Part shown: in pieces, positions 1 through 9,546 of the stretch
How positions within the stretch are numbered: position 1 is the first letter of the stretch
Layout of the letters: each line of letters starts with the position of its first letter
Assembly (NCBI RefSeq): GCF_004745945.1
Contig: NZ_SRLE01000018.1
Coordinates: 1-48,824, forward strand
Reading direction: 5' to 3'
DNA from: Mangrovimicrobium sediminis
GTDB lineage: Bacteria > Pseudomonadota > Gammaproteobacteria > Pseudomonadales > Halieaceae
DNA: 48,824 nt
Translations under genes and position numbers: made by a program
The notes under the pieces: generated by a model
The model's database searches: none
Seen by the model: only the letters and a program-made list of their open reading frames with translations
Told to the model about the DNA's origin: nothing

Positions 1-19
1 AGATGTGTATAAGAGACAG
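1..19 (+). other. Residual Nextera/Tn5 mosaic-end adaptor
   Basis: The first 19 bases are identical to the Tn5 transposase mosaic end used in Illumina Nextera libraries. This is almost certainly untrimmed adaptor joined to a contig end and not genomic DNA. Genomic sequence should be taken to start at about base 20. Confidence 0.95.
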
Positions 20-179
20 ACCGTCCCCAGACTGCCGCACCAGCCCCCACCACGCTGACCATATCGTTCTCCCCGGCCCGCCGCGCGCCCGAGAATGACC
101 TGTTTTGCCACTGCCATGCCGCCCGCGCGCGGTACAATCCTGTGCGAAGAATCCTCCGCATCCCGACAGGAGCGCGCCC

Positions 180-1992
<1,813 letters not shown>

Positions 1993-2248
1993 GCCATCGG
2001 GCCAGGGCCGGCGCGCCGCCACACTCTCACGGAAGGGCGACTCGCGAGGGCAGCGGGCCCGCCCGGATGCGAGGCCTTGCCGCCGGCGGTATGCATCGCC
2101 GCCTGCCCGGCCTTAACCGCATTTTTCACATGGAAAAGACCGCCCGGTGTATCGACGTGACCGGCTGGCCACTTTGCGCGAGAGAGACTATAAAGGGAGA
2201 AGTCGCCGCGGTAATGCGACCCTCCCGTACACATCAAGGAAATACACA

Positions 2249-2698
2249 ATGTTGAAAGATTTCAAAGAGTTCGCCATGCGCGGCAACGTGGTCGACATGG
2301 CGGTTGGCATCATCATCGGCGGCGCCTTCGGCACCATCGTCAAGAGCCTGGTCAACGACGTGATCATGCCGCCGATCGGCCTGTTGCTGGGTGGCGTGGA
2401 CTTCAGCGACCTGTTTGTCACGCTCAAGGAGGGGAGCACCGCAGGGCCTTACGCCACACTGGCCGCCGCCCAGGAGGCCGGCGCGGTGACCATCAGCTAC
2501 GGTCTGTTCATCAACGCCGTGATCAGCTTCCTGATCGTAGCCTTCGCCGTGTTCCTGCTTATCCGCTCGATCAACAAGCTCAAGACCGAGGAGGAAGCGC
2601 CCCCGGCGGAGCCCACTACAAAGGAGTGCTCACACTGTTTCAGCGAGATCCCGATCAAGGCGACCCGCTGCCCCCAGTGCACCTCCGAGTTGGGCTGA
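2249..2698 (+). CDS. mscL: Large-conductance mechanosensitive channel MscL with C-terminal zinc ribbon
   Basis: Homopentameric inner-membrane channel that opens under membrane tension and releases solutes during hypo-osmotic shock. The start at 2249 follows AAGGA at 2236-2240. The 149 residues contain the N-terminal amphipathic helix ([20 protein letters not shown]), TM1 at about 16-45 and TM2 at about 83-105. E. coli MscL ends in a helical bundle; here the tail carries two CxxC pairs (C127/C130 and C141/C144), a probable zinc ribbon. A TATAAA element at 2189-2194, preceded by C, may be the -10 of its promoter (weak). It converges on the next gene, with a tandem repeat starting directly after its stop codon. 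Identification is secure; the role of the ribbon is inferred. Confidence 0.95.
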   Translation: MLKDFKEFAMRGNVVDMAVGIIIGGAFGTIVKSLVNDVIMPPIGLLLGGVDFSDLFVTLKEGSTAGPYATLAAAQEAGAVTISYGLFINAVISFLIVAFAVFLLIRSINKLKTEEEAPPAEPTTKECSHCFSEIPIKATRCPQCTSELG

Positions 2699-2782
2699 CC
2701 CGCTCGGCCTGATCCGCTAGCCCTGGCCCGCTAGCCCTGGCCCGCTGGCCCTGGCCCGCTGGCCCAGACCCGCTCGCCCTGG
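2699..2782. repeat. Six tandem 14-bp units after mscL
   Basis: Six consecutive 14-base units start at 2699, 2713, 2727, 2741, 2755 and 2769. All are variants of CCCGCTNGCCCTGG. The array begins at the first base after the mscL stop codon and ends 9 bases before the end of the convergent SRPBCC gene. The unit length is not a multiple of three and no gene runs through it. Confidence 0.9.
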
Positions 2783-2791
2783 CCTGCGGGT

Positions 2792-3334
2792 TCAGGCACT
2801 CGGCTGGCGGCCGAGCAGACGCGACCACAGCCTGCTCAGCCAGCCGAGGAACCCGCGGGATTCCCCCACTGCGGCGGGCGCGCCGACCGGCACCGCCACC
2901 TGCTCGATTTCCTCTTTTAGCCGGCTGGAAAAGGTTTTGGCCATCTGCGGCAGCAGCGGCTTGCACATGGCCTCCCACATCGGGGCCATCTGCCCGCTCC
3001 CCTCCACCCGCACCTGCAGGCCGACCTCGGTCGAACCGTCGCCGCTGCGCGCGGCCGTATAGCTACCGCCGCCAACCACCGGTTCGGCCTCCAGCGAGTA
3101 GGTGAAATCCACCCGGCCCGGGCCGTCCCACTGGTCCACGTGCACCAGCACGTTGACGGTCTTCACCAGGCCGCCGGCGCCGACCTTGATCACCCAGCGC
3201 GAGTCGTGCTCATCGATCACCTCGCAGCTGTGGCAGCCAGGGAACAGGTTGGCCCACTTGGTAATGTCCTGGACGTAGTCCCAGACCTCGTCGATGCCGG
3301 CCTCGATGACCAGCCCGTGTTGCGCTTCTATCAT
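2792..3334 (-). CDS. SRPBCC / CoxG-like protein
   Basis: Probable small-ligand-binding protein of the START/SRPBCC (helix-grip) superfamily. The 180 residues begin at the ATG at 3334, behind a GGGAAAG ribosome site. The opening (QHGLVIEAGIDEVWDYVQD, then WANLFPGCHS) is typical of CoxG/polyketide-cyclase-like proteins, in which a hydrophobic pocket forms between the sheet and the long C-terminal helix. Residues 130-150 (MCKPLLPQMAKTFSSRLKEE) fit that helix, followed by a Pro/Ala linker and a short Trp-rich tail. No carbon-monoxide dehydrogenase genes are nearby, so a CoxG role is not supported and the ligand is unknown. It stands alone, converging on mscL. A frame open further upstream to 3406 lacks a good start. 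Confidence 0.75.
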   Translation of the reverse strand: MIEAQHGLVIEAGIDEVWDYVQDITKWANLFPGCHSCEVIDEHDSRWVIKVGAGGLVKTVNVLVHVDQWDGPGRVDFTYSLEAEPVVGGGSYTAARSGDGSTEVGLQVRVEGSGQMAPMWEAMCKPLLPQMAKTFSSRLKEEIEQVAVPVGAPAAVGESRGFLGWLSRLWSRLLGRQPSA

Positions 3335-3599
3335 TATTCTTTCCCGGATCCGTGTGGGTCGATGGCGGTTTGCAGCAGACAAATGCAGGCTCGCGCGGCG
3401 TCGCATTCCACCGGGCTGCCGCTGGGATTACCCCGCCGCAGTAATACCGTCCGCGCCCGCCTGGTGCAAGCACACGGTATGCGATGGCGGTCCACGCAGC
3501 GGCTCAATGCCCCGACCTGGCAGTGTCTTGGGATCACCTTGTAAATCCTCGAATAAGCGGGCTGCATTGCGGCACAGCAGGCCGCCGCACTGACAGGAC

Positions 3600-4412
3600 T
3601 CAGGAGAAAGCCTCCTCGCCGAGCAGCGTGGTGCGGTGCATCTCGCGGCCGCTATCCAGCGGGTAGGGCTCGGCGCGGTGCAGTACGCCGGTGTTGTCCC
3701 AGATCAGCAGGTCGCCGGGCGTCCACTCGTGGCGGTAGACGAACTCCGGGCGGGTGGCCCAGGTCAGCAGTTCTTGCAACAGAGCGGCGCTCTCCGCCGG
3801 GTCCATGCCCTCGACATGGTCGGCGTGGCAGCCGATGACCAGGGACTTGCGACCGCTGGCGTGAGTCCACACCAGGTTGTGGGTACGGTCGGGGATGCTG
3901 TTCCAGTAGGCGACGTTGGCCTCGGTGGGCGCGATACCCGCGTTGCGCATGGAGGTCTTGAAACTGTGCACCACGCGCAGCCCGCCGATGCGCTCCTTCA
4001 TTTGCGGCGACAGCGCCTCGTAGGCAGCGTAGGAATTGGCGAACTCGGTCTGCCCGCCGGTGGCCGAGAGCACCCGGCCGGAGAGCAGCGAGGCGAACAC
4101 CGGCACGCTGTCGTGGGTGCCGTCGATATGCCACAGCCAGGAGCCCTTGAGGTACTCCGCGCGCTCGTTGGCGTTCTGGTCCAGGGTGATCTTGAAGATG
4201 TTCTTCTCGCCCTCCTCGCGCAGCGCCCCCATGCTCGCCGCCAGCGCCACCTGCTGCTCGTCGCTGAGGTTGATTTCGCGGAACACCAGCACGCCGCGCT
4301 CGACCAGCAGCGATCGCAGGGCCGGGCCGACCCCGGGTTGCAGCAACTGCTCGGGCGTGGCGAACACCTCGCTGCCGATCAGCGGACCCAATGCCATCGA
4401 TTCGAAACTCAT
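3600..4412 (-). CDS. TauD/TfdA-family 2-oxoglutarate-dependent dioxygenase
   Basis: Fe(II)/2-oxoglutarate oxygenase that hydroxylates or cleaves a small organic substrate. The 270-residue length is typical. The iron-binding triad is visible as H95 and D97 in WHIDGTHD and H245 in DNTGVLHRA; R260 (EMHRTTL) is the expected 2-oxoglutarate carboxylate ligand. The start at 4412 follows AGGAG with 6 bases spacing. Family members act on taurine, 2,4-D, alkyl sulfates and others. The sequence alone does not tell the substrate and no sulfonate transporter is adjacent. A tandem repeat of 15-bp units lies just upstream, and a TetR regulator follows further upstream in the same orientation. Confidence 0.88.
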   Translation of the reverse strand: MSFESMALGPLIGSEVFATPEQLLQPGVGPALRSLLVERGVLVFREINLSDEQQVALAASMGALREEGEKNIFKITLDQNANERAEYLKGSWLWHIDGTHDSVPVFASLLSGRVLSATGGQTEFANSYAAYEALSPQMKERIGGLRVVHSFKTSMRNAGIAPTEANVAYWNSIPDRTHNLVWTHASGRKSLVIGCHADHVEGMDPAESAALLQELLTWATRPEFVYRHEWTPGDLLIWDNTGVLHRAEPYPLDSGREMHRTTLLGEEAFS

Positions 4413-4440
4413 GCCTGTCTCCTGCTGTGCATTGCACTGT

Positions 4441-4515
4441 TATTGGTCGCGCGGGTATTGGTGGTGCCGGTATTGGTAGCGCCTGTATTGTTAGCGCCGG
4501 TATCTGTGGCGGGCC
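4441..4515. repeat. Five tandem 15-bp units upstream of the dioxygenase gene
   Basis: Five units start at 4441, 4456, 4471, 4486 and 4501, with a consensus near TATTGGTAGCGCCGG. They lie in the 302-base gap between the dioxygenase start (4412) and the TetR gene end (4715). Being 15 bases long, they would encode a pentapeptide repeat if translated, but no credible gene covers them. They sit where the dioxygenase leader or promoter should be. I see nothing else definite in the rest of the gap. Confidence 0.85.
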
Positions 4516-4714
4516 AAAGTCGCGCGAAGCGAAGCCGCACGATGGGCGCAAACAAACCGCCCGCTGGCGGCGAAAACCTAATGCTACCGGGTGGTTCTTT
4601 TAGGCGTCAAGCCCTGTGTTCAGCGACAGGCCCTGCGCCGGGCAGCAGACGCCGAATTAGCCATCGAGTCGCGCGAAGATGTAAGGCCCGGGAGAAAACC
4701 AGGGAAAAGGATAC

Positions 4715-5368
4715 CTACCACTCCCGCCGCGAGCTGAGCAGGATGTGCACCGCTGTGTCCACCCACTGGCGGCGCTTCCTGGCGGAGACCGGCGTGTTGG
4801 TGAGCATGACGCTGAGATACCAGCCGCGGATCATGTGGATGAACACCTCGGCGACACCGCGGGGATTCGCGCAGGGAATGCCGTCCGCCTCCGCACACTC
4901 GCTGACAAACCGCGAAATACGCTTGATGCCGAGACGCGCGCGCTCCTCGGCCTCGGCGCCGAGTTCAGGAAAGCGATGGGATTCGCTGTACATCAGGCGG
5001 TTCACGCCGAGGAACTCCGGTTGCTGGCTGAGTTCGAGCATGGTGTTGGCGTAGGCCTTGAGTCCGGCCTCGAGATCCGGGCGGCCGCTGCCCGAGGTGA
5101 GCAGCCGGGCCGGCGCCGAGCGCTCGATCTGCTGCTGCATGATGGCGTGGAACAGCGCCTGCTTGGACTCGAAACGGGAGTAGACGGTGTTCTTGGAGAT
5201 GCCCGCCTCGCGCGCCATGCGGCTGATGGAGGCGCCGCCGTAGCCGTGCTGCATGAACTCCTGCAGCGCCAACTCCAGCAGGCGGCTGTCGATCTGCGCG
5301 ACGTCCTCCTGCCGCGGCCTGCCCGGCGTGCGCCGCGACGCCTTCAGGCTCTTTTCCGTTCCCGCCAC
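4715..5368 (-). CDS. TetR/AcrR-family transcriptional regulator
   Basis: DNA-binding one-component regulator, usually a repressor released by a small ligand. The 217 residues start with GTG at 5368 behind AGGGGG. The N-terminal basic arm (RRTPGRPRQED) is followed by the TetR helix-turn-helix at about residues 45-75 (SISRMAREAGISKNTVYSRF), with the usual K/YSRFxSKxxLF ending. The remainder is all-helical and resembles the AefR-type ligand/dimer domain. It lies in line with the downstream dioxygenase gene (302-base gap) and downstream of nothing obviously related, so the dioxygenase is a reasonable but unproven target. Confidence 0.85.
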   Translation of the reverse strand: MAGTEKSLKASRRTPGRPRQEDVAQIDSRLLELALQEFMQHGYGGASISRMAREAGISKNTVYSRFESKQALFHAIMQQQIERSAPARLLTSGSGRPDLEAGLKAYANTMLELSQQPEFLGVNRLMYSESHRFPELGAEAEERARLGIKRISRFVSECAEADGIPCANPRGVAEVFIHMIRGWYLSVMLTNTPVSARKRRQWVDTAVHILLSSRREW

Positions 5369-5443
5369 GCTGCACCCCCTGCCGCAACAAACCCGCGGCA
5401 GGTTACCACCTCGCGGCGGCCCGGTGTAGCGAGGCGCCCGGCC

Positions 5444-6895
5444 TCAGCCGACCATCTTGTAGCCGATGCGCAGGCCGCCCCAGTGCTTGCCGCGCACGCT
5501 GATCGGCGCCGACAGGTCTTTCATCATGGCGAACTTGCCACCGCCCATGTCGCGGCGGTAGGTCTGCAGCAGGAACGGCTTGGTGTTCTGCCCGGCGGCG
5601 AGGCCGGTGCGGTCCTTGAACAGGCGCCGGTTGCGGCTGTTGGCATTGTTCCACACCGGGTCCTGGCGCTGGGGCATGGAGAACTTGCGGTTGTGGGTGG
5701 GCAGGTAACCGTTGCGATCCACCGCGGCGCAGAACACCACCGCGTCGGAGAACGCCAGTACCGGCTCCTGGATGCCCGGCAGCACGCGGTCGGTGAACTG
5801 CGTGAAGCGGGTCGTCACCTGCTGCGGGTTGGTGCCCGCTACCGGCACGTAGCGTTCGTCGAACAGGTCGTCGAGGGTGATCTCGCCGTTGCGGATGCCC
5901 TCTTCGAAAGCCTCGGAAATCATCCGCGCGCGCTTCTGGATCTGGTCGATGATCTCCGAGTCCACGGTCTTGAAACCGGAGTCGGCGATAATGTCGATCA
6001 GGCCCTCGGCGTGGTCCAGCACGCCGCCGATGCGACGGTCCGCATGGGCCAGGTCTTCGCTGGTGGCCTCGACGCCCTTGACCAGCGCATCGATCTCGCC
6101 CATCACACCGGCGCAGCGGTTCTTGTTCTCCGCCGCGGCGCCGTTGATATTGCCCACCAGGTCCTCGACCTCGTGGAAGGCCTCGGCGAAGTGTTCCACG
6201 GTGGTGTTGATCACTTCCACACCGCCGTTTACCGATTGCGCCTTGCCGATCGCGTCGTTGCTCTCGCGAATCAGGTCGCCGATCTGGGAGGTGAGCGTGC
6301 TCAGGGTGCGGTTGATCTCGTCGGTGGCGCCACCGGTACGCTGGGCCAGGGTTTTCACCTCGGCGGCGACCACCGCGAAGCCGCGGCCCGCCTCGCCGGC
6401 ACGCGCCGCCTCTACCGTCGCGTTGAGCGCCAGCAGGTTGGTCTGGGCAGCGATCTGCTGGATACCGTCGGCGATCTCGCCGACCCCGTTGAGGGACTCC
6501 TCCAGTTTCTTCAGGCGCTGCTCGAAGCTGGCCACGGCGGAGACCAGGTCGCGGATATCGGTGACCGCGGCCTGTACCGCCGCACGCGACTTGTCGCCCT
6601 CGGCGGCGGATTCGCGGGCCACCTTGTCGGTCTGCACGCTGGCCTCGTTGATGGCCTGCATCCCCGCGCCCATCTGCTTGGCCATGTCCTCGAGGTAGTG
6701 GAATTTCTCCAGCTGGGCGGCGACGAACTTGGTCACCGTATCGATGGAGCCGGCGATATCGGCAATATTGACCGAGACGAACTCGCCGCGGCGCGACAGT
6801 TCCGTGGTGAACGCGTTGACCCGGTTGACGTCCGGCACACGGCTTGCGCTGCCTTCGGCGATGTCGGGTACTGCGGTGAGGTGTGGCTGTTGCAT
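5444..6895 (-). CDS. Soluble methyl-accepting chemotaxis protein with C-terminal sensor domain
   Basis: Chemoreceptor that should signal to a CheA/CheW array. I see no transmembrane segment, so it is probably cytosolic. The hairpin tip ([20 protein letters not shown]) is at about residues 152-175, inside a coiled coil running from about 40 to 310. The sensory part follows at about 320-483 and contains [15 protein letters not shown], a Cache-like fold signature; the sensor is thus after the signalling domain, the reverse of classical receptors. ATGs exist at 6901 and 6895. The GGGAG ribosome site abuts 6901 but is 6 bases from 6895, so 6895 is chosen. It has its own sigma-28-type promoter (6933-6959). 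There is no CheR/CheB-binding pentapeptide at the end. Confidence 0.9.
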   Translation of the reverse strand: MQQPHLTAVPDIAEGSASRVPDVNRVNAFTTELSRRGEFVSVNIADIAGSIDTVTKFVAAQLEKFHYLEDMAKQMGAGMQAINEASVQTDKVARESAAEGDKSRAAVQAAVTDIRDLVSAVASFEQRLKKLEESLNGVGEIADGIQQIAAQTNLLALNATVEAARAGEAGRGFAVVAAEVKTLAQRTGGATDEINRTLSTLTSQIGDLIRESNDAIGKAQSVNGGVEVINTTVEHFAEAFHEVEDLVGNINGAAAENKNRCAGVMGEIDALVKGVEATSEDLAHADRRIGGVLDHAEGLIDIIADSGFKTVDSEIIDQIQKRARMISEAFEEGIRNGEITLDDLFDERYVPVAGTNPQQVTTRFTQFTDRVLPGIQEPVLAFSDAVVFCAAVDRNGYLPTHNRKFSMPQRQDPVWNNANSRNRRLFKDRTGLAAGQNTKPFLLQTYRRDMGGGKFAMMKDLSAPISVRGKHWGGLRIGYKMVG

Positions 6896-6932
6896 GCGCA
6901 TCTCCCGGGAGCGTCTTATGCTGGTTCTCCGG

Positions 6933-6959
6933 CTTTCGGCCGATCTTGAAAAAAGTTTA
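6933..6959 (-). promoter_or_regulatory. FliA (sigma-28) promoter for the soluble chemoreceptor
   Basis: On the minus strand the -35 element TAAACTTT (6952-6959) is separated by exactly 11 bases from the -10 element GCCGAAAG (6933-6940). The FliA consensus is TAAAGTTT-N11-GCCGATAA. The -10 lies about 37 bases before the chosen start codon. Chemoreceptors are classic FliA targets and fliA is in this window. Confidence 0.75.
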
Positions 6960-7091
6960 GGACTAATTTCTCGCCGGACCCGACAGGCCCGACGGCAGCC
7001 GCAAAACCCGGTGTCGTGTTACAGTGGCGGACCCCGAAAGCGCGCCCTGACGCGCGTGCAGAACCCACAATAAACCGACAAGGAGCACCCC

Positions 7092-7949
7092 GTGACCGAC
7101 AAATCCGCCGCCCTGCGCGCCCTGTTCGAGCAGCGCGACCATTTCATCGCCGCCGACGCCTACAGCGTGATGACCGCCCGCATCGTCGAACAGGTGGGCT
7201 TCAAGGCCGCCTACCTGGGCGGCCACGCCTGCAGCGCGTTCCACTACGGCATCCCGGACAACGGCATCTTCTCCCAGGTGGAACAACTCGAGCAGGCCGC
7301 GCGCATCGCCGAGTCCATCGATATCCCGCTGATCGCCGACGCCGACACCCTGGGCGAGACGGTCGCCGACGCCTATCACATCACCCGCCGCTATATCCGC
7401 GCGGGTATCGCCGGCTTCCATATCGAGGACGAGGTCAATCCCAAGCACTCCGCCTACGACAACGGCCTGATCAGCATCGCCGACATGCAGGCGCGCATCG
7501 AGGCCTGTGTGGACGCGCGCGGGGACTCCGCCTTCGTCATCATCGCGCGCTGCGACGAGCTCTACCCCAGCGCCTATGGCGGCGGTGGCGGCGGCGATAT
7601 CGAGGAGGCCATCGCCCGAGGCAAGGCCTACGTGGAGGCTGGCGCCGACGCCCTGTGCTTCCCGCTGGTGCCCGCCGAGGTAGCGGCCAAGTTGCAGGAG
7701 CGCATCGACGCGCCCTTCGTGGTGCTCGGCCCGCCGGTGCCCACCGCCACCTGCACCCTGCACACCGGCTGGGGCTGGATGGGCGCGGCCAAGTTGCACC
7801 TGCAATATGCGAAGGAACTGATGGAGACCGGCAGCGTGAGCTTCGACCCCAGCTTCCCGGAAAAGGGCTCGCTCATCGAGCAGGACCTCTACGACAGGCT
7901 GATCGGCGAGTGGGCGACGAAAACCGGCCGCCCGGTGCGCGGCGGGTGA
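7092..7949 (+). CDS. Isocitrate lyase/PEP mutase superfamily enzyme
   Basis: Metal-dependent (beta/alpha)8-barrel enzyme that makes or breaks C-C or C-P bonds of 2-oxo or carboxylic acids. The 285 residues start with GTG at 7092 behind AAGGAG. The barrel signature is visible: the YLGGHACSAFHYGIPD segment, metal-binding IADADTLG (D83, D85) and HIEDEVNPK (110-118). The KKCGH loop with the catalytic Cys of isocitrate and methylisocitrate lyases is absent (PKHSAYDNG instead), so it is not AceA or PrpB. It is closer to the carboxyvinyl-carboxyphosphonate phosphorylmutase/oxaloacetate-decarboxylase-like branch. The substrate is unknown. The downstream lipocalin gene is only 59 bases away, separated by a strong hairpin. 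Confidence 0.85.
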   Translation: MTDKSAALRALFEQRDHFIAADAYSVMTARIVEQVGFKAAYLGGHACSAFHYGIPDNGIFSQVEQLEQAARIAESIDIPLIADADTLGETVADAYHITRRYIRAGIAGFHIEDEVNPKHSAYDNGLISIADMQARIEACVDARGDSAFVIIARCDELYPSAYGGGGGGDIEEAIARGKAYVEAGADALCFPLVPAEVAAKLQERIDAPFVVLGPPVPTATCTLHTGWGWMGAAKLHLQYAKELMETGSVSFDPSFPEKGSLIEQDLYDRLIGEWATKTGRPVRGG

Positions 7950-7955
7950 TCCAGC

Positions 7956-8005
7956 GGGGCCCGCGCGGCGTAACGATCTGATACCGATCACGCCGCGAGG
8001 GCCCC
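7956..8005 (+). promoter_or_regulatory. Long hairpin covering the blc ribosome-binding site
   Basis: A near-perfect inverted repeat: 7956-7962 pairs with 7999-8005 (7 bp); after one mismatch 7964-7971 pairs with 7990-7997 (8 bp); beyond a bulge GATC at 7975-7978 pairs with 7986-7989. The probable ribosome site GAGG (7997-8000) of the lipocalin gene is inside the 3' arm. No T-tract follows, so it is not a canonical intrinsic terminator; it could lower translation or mark an mRNA boundary. Confidence 0.6.
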
Positions 8006-8008
8006 GAC

Positions 8009-8548
8009 ATGCGCAAGTTACTCAACGGACTGAAAATACTGCTGCTGGCCGGCGGCCTGCTCGCCCTCGGCGGCTGCCGTATCGAGACCGTTCCCTACGT
8101 GGACGTGCCCAGCTACATGGGCCTGTGGTACCAGATCGCCGCCAACCCGGTGTTCTTCAACGAGGACCTGGTCGGCGTCACTGCCGAGTACAGCCTCAAC
8201 GAGGACGGCACCGTGAAGGTGATCAACCAGGGCTACAAGGGCACCCTGGACGGCGAGTTGGACCGCATCGAGGGCGAGGCCCGGGTGTTCAACCCACGCA
8301 CCAACGCCAGCCTGATCGTCACTTTCCCCGACGTGCCCGACTTCCCCTTCCCCAACTACCTGATCGTGGTGCTGGACGACGCCCAATACCAGTATGCGGT
8401 GGTGACCGACCCGCTGCAGAGCACCCTGTTCGTGCTCAGCCGCACCCCGCAGATGGACCCGGCCCTGTACCAGAACATCCTGTCCATGCTGCAGGCCAAG
8501 GAGATCGATACCTCCAGCCTGGTGCTCACGCCGCAACCGCTGCCCTGA
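8009..8548 (+). CDS. blc: Outer-membrane lipoprotein lipocalin (Blc-like)
   Basis: Lipocalin that binds a hydrophobic ligand in an eight-stranded barrel; bacterial Blc is linked to membrane lipid maintenance. The 179 residues carry a lipoprotein signal peptide with lipobox LGGC (C23), no Asp at +2, so outer-membrane sorting is expected. The lipocalin GxW motif is YMGLWYQIA (G38, W40). Later segments (AEYSLNEDGTVKVINQGY, YLIVVLDDAQYQYAVV, LFVLSRTP) match the Blc family pattern, including the closing conserved Arg. The ATG at 8009 follows GAGG at 7997-8000, which is buried in a hairpin. Function beyond the family is not known here. Confidence 0.88.
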   Translation: MRKLLNGLKILLLAGGLLALGGCRIETVPYVDVPSYMGLWYQIAANPVFFNEDLVGVTAEYSLNEDGTVKVINQGYKGTLDGELDRIEGEARVFNPRTNASLIVTFPDVPDFPFPNYLIVVLDDAQYQYAVVTDPLQSTLFVLSRTPQMDPALYQNILSMLQAKEIDTSSLVLTPQPLP

Positions 8549-8581
8549 GGCCATTTGCGCCGCCGGGCTGCGGACGCCGCA

Positions 8582-9400
8582 TCACTCGCGGTAGTAGACC
8601 AACTGGTGGGTGGTGGCGAGCAACTCGCCGTCCACCCCCCACAACTCTGCCACCTGGTCGAAATACCCGTCGCGAAACCGCGAAGCCCGGGCTGTCGCCA
8701 GCAACAACTGCTCCCCCTGCTGCACCAGCAATCCCGCATCGGCATGGAAATAAGTGGTCAGGGTCACCGTGCCGATTGGCGTCAGGCGCTGGCGGCGCAC
8801 GAAAATGCGCGGGAAGAAGGCGTCGCTGAGGGCGGCGAGTGAACAAAAGTCCAGCGGGCGCGGCGGCTGGTCGCGCAACCACAGGGTGGTCACCGAGTCA
8901 TCCCCCTCCACGCCGCTGAGGTCGATACCGCCCTGCACGGTGCGGATCTCGTAGTTGCGTATCCACACCGGCAACCCCTCGAACCAGCCCAGGGCAGGTA
9001 CTTCGCCGGCCGCGGGCGCGGTCGGCGGGCTGGCCTCCGCCGCCGACCAGGTCTCCCGCCGGCGGGCGAACACCGCGGTGGCCGTGGCCACGACCTCCCC
9101 CGCCTGCGTCATCTCCATCATCCAGTGCTGGGTCGAGCGGTTGCTGCGCGCGGCCCGGGCGCTCACCTCGAAGGGCGCGTCCTCCACCGGCGCGGCGAAA
9201 TTGACCGTGAGCGCCACCGGCTCGCCCTGGCACTGCGGCGATTCCAGCGCTGCGCGCATCAGAGTCGCCGCTGTGACGCCGCCGAAGGGGCCGACAAAGT
9301 TCGCGTATTCGGCGCTGGGGAGCCCGGTGTAGCGGCCGTCGCCGCTGGACTGCAGGTGGGTCGCCCGGTCGAAGGGGTGGGTGTCGCTGTCGGCTGGCAT
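8582..9400 (-). CDS. Double-hotdog acyl-CoA thioesterase family protein
   Basis: Probable acyl-CoA thioesterase of the TesB-like/4HBT_3 type, hydrolysing acyl-CoA to free acid and CoA. The 272 residues contain two hotdog repeats: the first around YANFVGPFGGVTAATLMRAA with VNFAAPV, the second around FCSLAALSDAFFPRIF with GTVTLTTYFH, the latter carrying the usual Asp in LAALSDAF. ATG at 9400 is preceded by GGAGAG; an open frame further upstream to 9553 lacks family similarity and overlaps the P450 promoter. It converges on the lipocalin gene and diverges from the P450 gene (146 bases apart), so a shared role in lipid or xenobiotic breakdown is possible. Confidence 0.8.
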   Translation of the reverse strand: MPADSDTHPFDRATHLQSSGDGRYTGLPSAEYANFVGPFGGVTAATLMRAALESPQCQGEPVALTVNFAAPVEDAPFEVSARAARSNRSTQHWMMEMTQAGEVVATATAVFARRRETWSAAEASPPTAPAAGEVPALGWFEGLPVWIRNYEIRTVQGGIDLSGVEGDDSVTTLWLRDQPPRPLDFCSLAALSDAFFPRIFVRRQRLTPIGTVTLTTYFHADAGLLVQQGEQLLLATARASRFRDGYFDQVAELWGVDGELLATTHQLVYYRE

Positions 9401-9445
9401 GGCGCTCTCCACTGGCGGTGAAGCGCGATGGTAGCACGCGGCGCG

Positions 9446-9475
9446 TTGACCCTGAATTGCCGCCCTTGCTACTAT
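9446..9475 (+). promoter_or_regulatory. Probable sigma-70 promoter of the P450 gene
   Basis: TTGACC (9446-9451), an 18-base spacer and TACTAT (9470-9475) lie about 72 bases upstream of the P450 start, in a locally AT-richer stretch. The alternative -10 TATAGT at 9474-9479 would need a 22-base spacer. Confidence 0.45.
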
Positions 9476-9546
9476 AGTGACGAACACTCGGTTGCCTAGC
9501 TGTTCTCCGACAGCATCCGAGTCACGCCCGCAACACAGGTTCGATA

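Noticed and set aside
105-179. Longer N-terminus for the acyl-CoA dehydrogenase from an ATG at 105
   Set aside because: The extra residues have no family similarity, and the ATG at 180 has a well-placed CAGGAG.
1993-2248. Intrinsic terminator or small gene between the dehydrogenase and mscL
   Set aside because: Only a weak stem near 2085-2100 with a distant T-run at about 2122 is seen, and no convincing coding frame.
2699-4515. CRISPR array
   Set aside because: The two repeat tracts are contiguous short tandem repeats without unique spacers, and no cas genes are present.
7092-7949. Isocitrate lyase or methylisocitrate lyase identity
   Set aside because: The KKCGH catalytic Cys motif is missing, so only superfamily membership is claimed.
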